DNA of 7,614 nucleotides from an uncultured Slackia sp. (GTDB lineage: Bacteria; Actinomycetota; Coriobacteriia; Coriobacteriales; Eggerthellaceae): the NCBI GenBank assembly GCA_900553655.1, contig USEQ01000055.1, positions 1 through 7,614 of the forward strand, given 5' to 3'. A model generated the notes under the pieces. The model did not search any database, was not told the DNA's origin, and saw only the letters and a list, made by a program, of their open reading frames with translations. Made by a program: the position numbers and the translations under genes. This document shows, one piece after another, positions 1-5,168 of the stretch. Position 1 is the first letter of the stretch; each line of letters opens with the position of its first letter.

Positions 1-131
1 GGAAGGGCGATGAATAGAATTCCGCCGATCCATTTATTGGCTCGGGAGAGCTCGTTCATGCCGATGAGGAAGGCGAGATAGAGAACCACGCTGACGCATG
101 CGGTGGCGGATAGGGGTTCGTAGAAAAACAC
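1..131 (-). CDS. N-terminus of a small membrane protein (partial, runs off the left edge)
   Basis: On the minus strand a GTG start at 131-129 lies six bases after a perfect AGGAGG (143-138). The frame then stays open to the window edge, giving 43 complete codons. The visible part begins MFFYEPLSATA, continues with a hydrophobic helix (about residues 8-24, SVVLYLAFLIG) and a polar NELSRANKW turn, and enters a second hydrophobic stretch (GGILFIAL). It is therefore an integral membrane protein with at least two helices. The NE..R.NKW pattern after helix 1 loosely recalls DUF5692-type membrane proteins, but this is a weak impression from memory and the function is unknown. It is transcribed divergently from the TetR-type repressor on its right, the usual arrangement for a repressor and its target. 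A regulatory link is therefore possible but not shown. Confidence 0.7.
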   Translation of the reverse strand, partial: MFFYEPLSATACVSVVLYLAFLIGMNELSRANKWIGGILFIAL

Positions 132-170
132 GGAGCACCTCCTGGTATCGAACGTTCCCTGCTTTCCCGC

Positions 171-179
171 ATGCTATCA
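171..179 (-). promoter_or_regulatory. Possible extended -10 promoter for the left-edge membrane gene
   Basis: Read on the minus strand, 179-171 is TGATAGCAT. This is a TGn extended -10 followed by TAGCAT, four of six matches to TATAAT. It would start transcription roughly 30-35 bases before the GTG at 131. No good -35 is seen at the expected distance, so the call rests on the -10 alone. Confidence 0.3.
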
Positions 180-392
180 GTCCAGTTTTTTTGCGTTTTG
201 ACGATTGATGCTTGATATGACAATAAAAAGCACGGGTAGCTGTCTCTTTTCGGCAAGAGGGCCGACGCCTGCCGTGTCCTCCTGGTTTTCGGGGCGGCCC
301 TGCTTTCTTTGTCTGCGGGTATTCAGTAAGGGCGTTTTGGGGGTACTCTGTGAGAAGCGCTGTGTCGGCTCGTGCTTTCGGAAGGGGTTGCC

Positions 393-995
393 GTGGTTTT
401 TTCGGACTCAAACGCAGCGAATCGGTTCCTTTTCGAACGCGATGGGGTTAAGAAGACGACGCTTGCCGCTGTGGCGAAGGAGGCGGGAATAGCGCGCACG
501 CTTCTCTATTATTACTTCGAGGACAAAGATGCTGTCGTGCAGGCGGTTGTCGAGGATTACGTCGAAGACATCGTGGAGAGCGTGGCAACGTGGAACGAGC
601 AGAGGGTCTTCGGGAATACTCCGGATGAATTGCGAAAATGCGTTGCGACGTTTCGCCATGTCCTCTATATGTCCTCGGGCGAGCCGCGCCCTATGTTTGG
701 CGTACTCGACGAACTGGGGATGCGCGACGAATTCGCCGCAAGGGCCGTGCGTGAGGCGGTCGATTGCATCTGCCGAAACATCGTTTCGGAATACACCGCC
801 TATCGAACCGTGGAGATCGACCTGGTTCCGGAGACTTTCGCCTTGGTGCTGTATGGGGTTGTCGGGTTGATGAAGGCGAAGCCCGACATTACCGACGATG
901 AAATCTCGCGGCTCATTGCCCAGACATTGCGGGTGGACATGCGCGTGTTGCAGCCGCCTCCGTGGTCCGAGGCGCCGCGCGGCGATGGAATCTGA
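393..995 (+). CDS. TetR/AcrR-family transcriptional regulator
   Basis: This is a DNA-binding repressor-type protein of 200 residues, the usual family length. The N-terminal TetR domain is clear: the helix 1 remnant AANRFLFERDG (8-18), then TTLAAVAKEAGIARTLLYYYF (22-42), which is the helix-turn-helix with the typical LYYYF signature and a following DKDA. The remaining helical domain (about 50-200) is the ligand/dimerisation part. It is not conserved enough to name a ligand. I chose GTG at 393 because GGAAGGGG (380-387) sits five bases before it. A GTG at 372 in the same frame has no ribosome binding site. With either start, the segment before helix 1 is short. The gene is divergent from the membrane gene at the left edge and converges on the LuxR-type gene, with only 27 bases between the two stop codons. 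Confidence 0.88.
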   Translation: MVFSDSNAANRFLFERDGVKKTTLAAVAKEAGIARTLLYYYFEDKDAVVQAVVEDYVEDIVESVATWNEQRVFGNTPDELRKCVATFRHVLYMSSGEPRPMFGVLDELGMRDEFAARAVREAVDCICRNIVSEYTAYRTVEIDLVPETFALVLYGVVGLMKAKPDITDDEISRLIAQTLRVDMRVLQPPPWSEAPRGDGI

Positions 996-1022
996 TTGGG
1001 TTTTTCGGCTCGGGAAGGCGTT

Positions 1023-1979
1023 CTACCACGTGCGCCAGAAATCCTGAATAAGGTCTTGCCTGTTCGGATGCCCTGTTTTCTGGAGAATGTTGTGCACGTG
1101 CACTTTCGCCGTGCTTGGTGCAACGCCCATGGTTGAAGCGATGTTTTGATTGTCAAGGCCAAGAAGGATGAGCTTGAGCGCCTCCATCTCGCGTTTAGAG
1201 AGCTTGTTCCTTTTGGCGTAGAGCTCAAGGTTGCCTTCGATTGCTGATTCGACGTGGTCATCCTCTCGCGTGGGAGGGTTTTCGTAACGAAGAGAAAGCG
1301 CTCGGTAGGCGCTTACGCATGAGGCTACCGCGCAGATAAGCATGAGAATTTCTTCCGAATAGTTGCGTTCGCCGTCGAAATGCGTTGCAGGGAAAAGCGA
1401 TATTCCGTAGAAGAACGAAGCAATGTCTTCGAGGAAGATGCAGGCCCCTCCGACTGCGAGGGCGAAATAGACCGCTTTGTGGCGTCGCATTCTGCCCCGC
1501 TCGGTAGGGTCGAGTGTGGTGATGTAGCGGAAGGCGATGAATGCGACTATCCAGAACAAAAGCAGCGTTCGCATGGAATAGAAGGCAAATCGGGCAAGGG
1601 GGCTTGAAGGAATGAGAAAGAGTGCGGCAAGGCTTCCTATGATGAATACCACGCCGGGGGCGGCAAGGAGCGCCGTCCGTTTTTCGCCGACGAAATCGCA
1701 TACAAGCAGCCAGAGCGAAATGTATATGCCCCCGCCTGAAACCATGGACCCGAGGGAGCGAAGCGTCAGATAGAGCGGGTCGGATTCGAGATTTGTCGCG
1801 ATGCTGACGAATTCATCCTGGAAGATGAGCGACACGTCGATGAAGTAGAAGAGAAAAGCCCAGAACGCGAAGAGAAACGTTCGACGATGGGAAACCAAAT
1901 ACACGGCAAGGCATGCTGCTGAGGCAATGACGGATATAAGCTGCACGATGACCGTGAGGTAGAAGTAGAGGAGTTCCAT
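1023..1979 (-). CDS. Membrane-anchored LuxR-family regulator (seven helices plus C-terminal HTH)
   Basis: This 318-residue protein joins a membrane sensor to a DNA-binding domain. Seven hydrophobic segments can be counted, at about residues 5-29, 33-53, 76-97, 103-123, 130-153, 168-192 and 208-230. A charged linker (231-257) leads to a LuxR/GerE helix-turn-helix: LSKREMEALKLILLG (260-274), NIASTMGV (279-286) and the recognition helix PSTAKVHVHNILQK (288-301). There is no receiver domain or kinase, so the membrane part probably senses a ligand or membrane state directly. This one-component layout is abundant in Eggerthellaceae. ATG at 1979 is supported by AAAGG (1990-1986) six bases upstream. 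No terminator is obvious in the short gap to the convergent TetR gene. The target is unknown; neither the TIM-barrel gene nor the amidase is directly adjacent to it. Confidence 0.9.
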   Translation of the reverse strand: MELLYFYLTVIVQLISVIASAACLAVYLVSHRRTFLFAFWAFLFYFIDVSLIFQDEFVSIATNLESDPLYLTLRSLGSMVSGGGIYISLWLLVCDFVGEKRTALLAAPGVVFIIGSLAALFLIPSSPLARFAFYSMRTLLLFWIVAFIAFRYITTLDPTERGRMRRHKAVYFALAVGGACIFLEDIASFFYGISLFPATHFDGERNYSEEILMLICAVASCVSAYRALSLRYENPPTREDDHVESAIEGNLELYAKRNKLSKREMEALKLILLGLDNQNIASTMGVAPSTAKVHVHNILQKTGHPNRQDLIQDFWRTW

Positions 1980-2036
1980 TCGGCGCCTTTCGCATTGCGA
2001 ATGCTTTCTGAAAACATCGACATGGTAGCGTAATGC

Positions 2037-2081
2037 GCCGATATTTGTCTTCCGTATTGTCTCGATAACGGCGATATCGGC
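2037..2081. repeat. 8-bp inverted repeat upstream of the LuxR-type gene
   Basis: GCCGATAT at 2037-2044 is matched by its exact reverse complement ATATCGGC at 2074-2081, which is followed by a run of six T on the plus strand. The arms are 29 bases apart, about 60-100 bases upstream of the LuxR-type start codon. A second, overlapping small dyad is CGATA (2063-2067) with TATCG (2075-2079). The spacing is too wide for a simple terminator. Paired operator half-sites in the regulator's own promoter are a possible reading. Confidence 0.35.
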
Positions 2082-2200
2082 ATTTTTTCGGGGAGTTTTT
2101 GACGTCTATTCAAAGAAAAAACAGAGCTCTTATCAGGGGTTTATATATGGTTTATGGGTTTAAACGCGGAAATACACCAGGTTTTATCCCGCCTGTATAC

Positions 2201-2221
2201 ATACCTTATACCTTATACCTT
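2201..2221. repeat. Three exact tandem copies of a 7-bp unit (ATACCTT)
   Basis: The unit ATACCTT occurs three times without mismatch at 2201-2207, 2208-2214 and 2215-2221. It lies in the AT-rich part of the gene-free stretch, just after GTATAC. Such short tandem units can vary by slippage or act as iterated protein-binding sites. No function can be assigned. Confidence 0.75.
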
Positions 2222-2335
2222 TTCAAAGAAGGGGAAGTGTTTGCATAATCGTCTTGCGATGTTGGTCAGGGCGCAAACGGAGTTGAATCCCCGCCCGATC
2301 GAAGCCGACATCCAAGCGACACCCATGGCTCGGCG

Positions 2336-2359
2336 ATTTGGTTTATGGCTGAACCAAAT
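2336..2359. repeat. Perfect 8-bp inverted repeat (ATTTGGTT / AACCAAAT)
   Basis: ATTTGGTT (2336-2343) and AACCAAAT (2352-2359) are exact reverse complements around an 8-base loop. There is no T-run after either side, so it is not an intrinsic terminator. It could be a protein-binding dyad or part of a larger folded RNA or repeat element. Confidence 0.5.
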
Positions 2360-2445
2360 TGCTGCAGCATTGTCTACCCGACGGCGGCGCATGAAGGCGA
2401 GCTCGCGAGAGAGAGGCGCGTGTTCGTTTTCGAGAGAGGATGCGC

Positions 2446-2466
2446 GGTGCGACCTAGCTTCGCACC
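2446..2466. repeat. Perfect 7-bp inverted repeat (GGTGCGA / TCGCACC)
   Basis: GGTGCGA (2446-2452) pairs exactly with TCGCACC (2460-2466) around a 7-base loop. It lies in the GC-rich half of the gene-free stretch, shortly before another small dyad, GCGG-TTCA-CCGC. No T-run follows on either strand. Confidence 0.45.
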
Positions 2467-2591
2467 TTCGCCGGTCGGGTGTGCGGTTCACCGCTAGTCC
2501 GGTCGATTTGCCCCCAATGCCCCCTTTGTTTCGACCGGGCATAGCCAAAAAACGCTGCCATCACCCCCGTGTCGCAGGCAGCACATACATG

Positions 2592-2632
2592 CGAATCGAG
2601 GCCGTCAGTGTGGTGCTGACGGCCTCGATTCG
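2592..2632. terminator. Perfect 17-bp hairpin, possible terminator of the TIM-barrel gene
   Basis: CGAATCGAGGCCGTCAG (2592-2608) is followed after a 7-base loop by its exact reverse complement (2616-2632). This is the strongest hairpin in the window. It lies 110-150 bases beyond the stop of the minus-strand TIM-barrel gene, so it could end that transcript. However, the minus strand has no U-run after the stem, and the plus strand has only TTTAT. An intrinsic terminator is therefore not certain. Alternatives are an RNA-stabilising or processing structure, or a palindromic repeat unit. Confidence 0.45.
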
Positions 2633-2742
2633 TTTATGCGGCTGAACATGAGAGATGGTGTGATTAGTAAGGGGGCGAATCCGGCGAACGCCTTCGATTG
2701 GCCTTGCCGTTTCGGGCACGGAGGTGCTTGCGTCGCAACAGG

Positions 2743-3432
2743 CTATGCGGCGAAAAAGGTGAGATCGTTTTTCTGGCGGTGGCGGTTCATGACGCGTCGC
2801 TCCAGCTCTTGGAGGCTCGGCGGCGTCCAGGAAATGGCGTTTGCGCCGGCTTCTATCGTGGCGAGAATGGTTTCGTCGTTTGGGCCGCCGCTCGCCATAA
2901 TCGGAAGATTCGGATAGGCCCTGCGCAAATCCTCCACGACATAGGCGGTCTCTTTTGCTGCGGCCACATTGACGATGCGGGCTCCTGCGGCGATTTGGTC
3001 GTGAACCAAGGCATCGAGCTTCGTGGCAGTGACTACGATGGGCACGTCGACGCGTTCTGCCATGCCTGCGATGGTGCGCGGATCTGTGGACGCGTTGACT
3101 ACGACGCCCGCTACGCCTTGCATGTCGGAATGAACGGCCAAGTCGATTGCGCGTTGTCCGGTCGTAAGGGAGCCGCCCACGCCGGTGAGTACGGGGACTT
3201 CCGAAACGGCGAGGAGCGCCTGAGTGATGGCGGGTTGGCACGTGAATGGATAGACGGCCAGAACGGCATCGGCGTCGACGTTTCGTATCACGGCGACGTC
3301 GGTCGAGAAGACGAGCGATTTCACGCAGCGTCCATACAACGATATTCCGCTGCATTGCTTGATTGCCTCGGGGACCCGAATTCCCACGCCGCGCAATGTG
3401 CCCTCAACTTCGAAAAGACCGGCCTCGCTCAT
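2743..3432 (-). CDS. TIM-barrel protein, 'hydrolase'-annotated family of unknown reaction
   Basis: This 229-residue soluble protein has the rhythm of a (beta/alpha)8 barrel. Hydrophobic strands alternate with helices: VKSLVFSTDVAVI (38-50), ADAVLAVYPFT (54-64), VPVLTGVGG (79-87), QGVAGVVVNA (105-114), VPIVVTAT (130-137), ARIVNVAAA (151-159), LPIMASGGP (176-184) and ANAISWTPPS (197-206). The late GGP...ET and GAN.I...PPS motifs match a family of barrels that databases label simply 'hydrolase' and that resemble phosphate-binding barrels. The substrate is not known. I chose ATG at 3432 because a perfect AGGAGG (3446-3441) is eight bases upstream; the in-frame GTG at 3441 overlaps that ribosome binding site. 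The C-terminal tail (from about 211, RRVMNRHRQKND) is basic. The gene is divergent from the amidase across a 465-base control region, so co-regulation is possible. Confidence 0.85.
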   Translation of the reverse strand: MSEAGLFEVEGTLRGVGIRVPEAIKQCSGISLYGRCVKSLVFSTDVAVIRNVDADAVLAVYPFTCQPAITQALLAVSEVPVLTGVGGSLTTGQRAIDLAVHSDMQGVAGVVVNASTDPRTIAGMAERVDVPIVVTATKLDALVHDQIAAGARIVNVAAAKETAYVVEDLRRAYPNLPIMASGGPNDETILATIEAGANAISWTPPSLQELERRVMNRHRQKNDLTFFAA

Positions 3433-3551
3433 GCCGCTCACCTCCTGCCTTGTAGTATTGCGGTACTGGAAAGTGTAGGCCGAGGGTTCGTAGATTGTTC
3501 GGTTCGTAGCCGAGCGTTACCGATTCGAAACCAATTTTTATCAAGGTTTTT

Positions 3552-3577
3552 GCAGAATAACTCCCAGCTTATTCTGC
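3552..3577. promoter_or_regulatory. 26-bp dyad (GCAGAATAA / TTATTCTGC), candidate operator
   Basis: GCAGAATAA (3552-3560) and TTATTCTGC (3569-3577) are perfect reverse complements with an 8-base spacer. They sit between the divergent TIM-barrel and amidase genes, 120 bases from the former's start. The T-runs (about 3535-3551) precede the dyad on the plus strand, and on the minus strand the dyad is followed by A residues, so it is not a terminator in either direction. On the minus strand TTGATA (3544-3539) follows closely and could be a -35, paired at 17 bases with a poor -10 (GGTAAC, 3521-3516). An activator site upstream of the TIM-barrel promoter is therefore one reading. Confidence 0.45.
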
Positions 3578-3687
3578 GGTGTGGATTGCTGCGTTGCCTC
3601 GAAACGCGTTGCCGGAAGCGGGGGGCGAACCCTGTCGTTGTCGGGAGATTGTTCTGCCAGCTTAAGGATGCGGGCACCATCATGGTT

Positions 3688-3748
3688 AAGACCGGTCCGT
3701 CGGTCTTCTTGTTTTGCCGAACCCGCAAGAAGGGTCTTCACCCTGCGG
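3688..3748 (+). promoter_or_regulatory. Attenuator-like leader upstream of the amidase gene
   Basis: AAGACCG (3688-3694) and CGGTCTT (3701-3707) form a perfect 7-bp hairpin with a 6-base loop, followed by TTCTTGTTTT (3706-3715). This is a modest intrinsic terminator reading toward the amidase. The end of that stem, CTTCTTG (3705-3711), can instead pair with CAAGAAG (3726-3732). The first arm AAGACC can also pair with GGTCTT (3733-3738). A further hairpin joins CCGCA (3723-3727) to TGCGG (3744-3748), with GGGT-CTTC-ACCC inside. These mutually exclusive pairings are what an attenuator or riboswitch shows. No known riboswitch class is recognised, and no promoter upstream was firmly located. Confidence 0.4.
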
Positions 3749-3805
3749 CTTGAAAGTACGATAGTGGAAAGAGGAAAGAGATGCCGTCGTGCGCTATTCC
3801 CGAAA

Positions 3806-3868
3806 ATGGATGCATGGCGCTACGACATCCGAAAGGCTGCTGCGTACTGCAAGGAGCACGGCCGATAA
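3806..3868 (+). CDS. Possible short ORF (20 residues) just before the amidase gene
   Basis: ATG at 3806 opens MDAWRYDIRKAAAYCKEHGR and stops at 3868, 29 bases before the amidase start. Codon use in this frame (TAC, GAC, ATC, AAG, GAG, CAC, GGC) is like the real genes here. The overlapping amidase frame over the same bases uses unusual codons (CTA, ATA, CGG, GTA). There is no good ribosome binding site before 3806; an in-frame GTG at 3764 would give 34 residues. It could be a leader peptide, the 3' remnant of a lost gene, or chance. Confidence 0.22.
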   Translation: MDAWRYDIRKAAAYCKEHGR

Positions 3869-3897
3869 TCGATTGCGCTTGCGCGAAAGGGGAAGAC

Positions 3898-4800
3898 ATG
3901 CAGGTCATTGAAGAGCAGGTTTACGCATTTTCCAAGGACAATGCGCCGTGCGCTACGGCACAGCCGGGCGAGATGCTCAAGTTCGTCACCAAAGACTGCT
4001 TCAGCAATCGTATTCCCGACGAGAAGACCACGATGGCCGATTTGGACTATACGTACGGATTCGCCAATCCCGCAGCCGGTCCCGTTTTTATCGAAGGTGC
4101 CGAGCCGGGCGATGTGCTTGTGGTGGATATCTACGAAATCGAGGTTGCTGACGAAGGGACCGTTGCCACCGACGATCACTGCGGTCCGCTTTTCGAGGGC
4201 ACCGACTATCGCACCAAGAAAATTAAAATCAAAGATGGCGTGGCGGATTTCAACGGCGTGAAGATTCTCATCAACCCGATGATCGGCGTCATTGGTACGG
4301 CTCCTGCTGGCGAAGACGTCATCGACGGTTTCGTGGGCTCGCATGGCGGGAACATGGACAACAAGCTGATCACCAAGGGGACTCGCCTGTATCTGCCTGT
4401 TCGAGTTCCGGGTGCATTGCTGCAGATGGGCGACGTGCATGCCGCCATGGGCGACGGCGAACTGTGCGGCACGGGCATCGAGATTCCCGCCGAAATTACC
4501 GTCAAGGTTCAGCTGGTCAAGAACTTCGAGCTTCATTGGCCCGTTCTTGAAACCCATGACAAATGGTACGTCAATGCCAACGCTCCTAAATATGACGAAG
4601 CGCTCATGAACGGTTCGAAGGAGCTGCAGCGTCTGCTTATGAACGTTACGGGCTGGGATCCGGTCGAGACTTATATGTATATGTCCATTCAGTCCGATGT
4701 CGAGATTAGCCAGGGCTGCGAGCCGTGCGAGGTGCAGCTTTCCTTGCGCATCGGCACGCCGAAGCTTCCCCAGTTCGCGCCGCTGGTTCCGCGCCCGTAA
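3898..4800 (+). CDS. Acetamidase/formamidase-family amidohydrolase
   Basis: This 300-residue cytoplasmic enzyme belongs to the FmdA/AmdA family, which hydrolyses short amides such as formamide or acetamide to ammonia and the acid. Family landmarks in order: GDVLVVDIYEIE (71-82), DDHCGPLF (92-99), MIGVIGTAPAGE (128-139), GSHGGNMD (147-154), then LPVRVPGALLQMGDVHAAMGDGE (166-188) and CGTGIEIP (190-197). The His/Asp/Glu-rich motifs are the metal and catalytic region of this family. The length matches the short bacterial form of about 300 residues. I chose ATG at 3898 because AAAGGGGA lies just upstream and the family starts here. An in-frame ATG at 3781 also has a purine-rich site (GAGGAAAG) and would add a 39-residue Cys-rich extension of poor codon use, which I reject. 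A terminator follows at 4867-4894, so it appears monocistronic. The exact substrate is unknown. A permease gene follows 368 bases later. Confidence 0.92.
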   Translation: MQVIEEQVYAFSKDNAPCATAQPGEMLKFVTKDCFSNRIPDEKTTMADLDYTYGFANPAAGPVFIEGAEPGDVLVVDIYEIEVADEGTVATDDHCGPLFEGTDYRTKKIKIKDGVADFNGVKILINPMIGVIGTAPAGEDVIDGFVGSHGGNMDNKLITKGTRLYLPVRVPGALLQMGDVHAAMGDGELCGTGIEIPAEITVKVQLVKNFELHWPVLETHDKWYVNANAPKYDEALMNGSKELQRLLMNVTGWDPVETYMYMSIQSDVEISQGCEPCEVQLSLRIGTPKLPQFAPLVPRP

Positions 4801-4866
4801 TTGTCGTTTGCGTTTCATCCTCGCTGGCTAGGCTTGCTGCGCTCCGCGCCGTCGTTCGCTTTTACG

Positions 4867-4894
4867 AGCGCCGAGTGCGGGGCGCTTTTGTTTT
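4867..4894 (+). terminator. Intrinsic terminator of the amidase gene
   Basis: AGCGCC (4867-4872) pairs with GGCGCT (4881-4886) around an 8-base loop and runs into TTTTGTTTT (4886-4894). It sits 66 bases after the amidase stop codon and would separate the amidase transcript from the permease. An overlapping hairpin CGTTCG/CGAGCG (4853-4870) could compete with it. Confidence 0.7.
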
Positions 4895-5055
4895 CGAAGG
4901 CGTTCAGCGACGAAGGGCTCATTGCATGTGGGGTGCCGAAACGCGGCTTCTGCGGCAAATTCGCCGCCTGCCCTGCCAATTGCACCGCTTGCCGCGGAAG
5001 GCCCAAAAAGGGGACTTTGCTCGGTGCTTTTTGCATTCGCTTTAGCGCAGCAAAG

Positions 5056-5064
5056 TGATAGAAT
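5056..5064 (+). promoter_or_regulatory. Extended -10 promoter of the permease gene
   Basis: TGATAGAAT (5056-5064) is a TGn extended -10 with TAGAAT, five of six matches to TATAAT. No strong -35 is seen 17 bases upstream (TTCGCT, 5036-5041), consistent with an extended -10 promoter. Transcription from about 5071 would give a leader of roughly 98 bases containing the 12-bp hairpin. Confidence 0.5.
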
Positions 5065-5091
5065 CCACGACATTAACAAATCAGACAAGAC

Positions 5092-5126
5092 CGAAGCCGG
5101 ATGGCACCATGGATCATCCGGCTTCG
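5092..5126 (+). promoter_or_regulatory. 12-bp leader hairpin before the permease gene
   Basis: CGAAGCCGGATG (5092-5103) and CATCCGGCTTCG (5115-5126) are perfect reverse complements with an 11-base loop containing CCATGG. The hairpin ends 42 bases before the permease start codon and is not followed by a U-run, so it is not a terminator. CCGAA (5091-5095) could alternatively pair with TTCGG (5145-5149), closer to the ribosome binding site. An RNA-level control element or a palindromic operator are both possible. Confidence 0.5.
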
Positions 5127-5168
5127 ATCGCGTCTGAAGGTCGGTTCGGATTCGAAAGAAGGTGTCTA

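Larger units (their letters stand above)
1980..2742. other. 763-base stretch with no credible gene
   Basis: This lies between the start of the LuxR-type gene and the end of the TIM-barrel gene, both on the minus strand. Open frames exist on both strands (for example 2154-2645 plus and 2213-2548 minus), but they lack ribosome binding sites, use codons unlike the neighbours and encode low-complexity Arg/Ser-rich strings. The left part (about 2085-2230) is distinctly AT-rich for this sequence, with runs of T and A and TATATAT at 2142-2148. It includes a 7-bp tandem repeat. The right part is GC-rich and holds several short perfect dyads listed separately. It may contain the LuxR-type gene's promoter, an untranslated RNA, or a decayed or repeated element. 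I cannot tell which. Confidence 0.6.
4801..5168. other. 368-base non-coding stretch between amidase and permease
   Basis: It contains the amidase terminator (4867-4894), then about 160 bases with no supported gene, then the permease promoter and leader hairpin listed separately. The middle part is GC-rich and holds a small dyad GCGGC-AAATTC-GCCGC and many CGC/GCC runs. Open frames on both strands lack ribosome binding sites. The stretch around 4810-5045 has the look of an interspersed intergenic element, but this cannot be tested with one copy. Confidence 0.5.

Noticed and set aside
372..392. Longer start (GTG 372) for the TetR-type gene
   Set aside because: There is no ribosome binding site upstream, while GTG 393 has GGAAGGGG at five-base spacing.
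2154..2645. 163-residue open frame on the plus strand
   Set aside because: It has no ribosome binding site, an Arg/Ser-rich low-complexity product and codons unlike its neighbours, and it runs through the 17-bp hairpin.
3688..3748. T-box or guanidine (ykkC-type) riboswitch
   Set aside because: The conserved T-box antiterminator core and the ACGR-type loops of guanidine classes are not present.
2698..3753. 351-residue open frame opposite the TIM-barrel gene
   Set aside because: It is a shadow of the minus-strand gene. The product is not protein-like, and the real gene has clear barrel motifs and a perfect AGGAGG.
3781..3897. 39-residue N-terminal extension of the amidase
   Set aside because: Codon use is poor, the sequence is Cys-rich and unlike the family, and ATG 3898 has a strong ribosome binding site where the family normally begins. 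It is kept only as a point to check.
3820..4818. 332-residue open frame antisense to the amidase
   Set aside because: It is a shadow frame with no recognisable domain. The sense strand carries all the family motifs.
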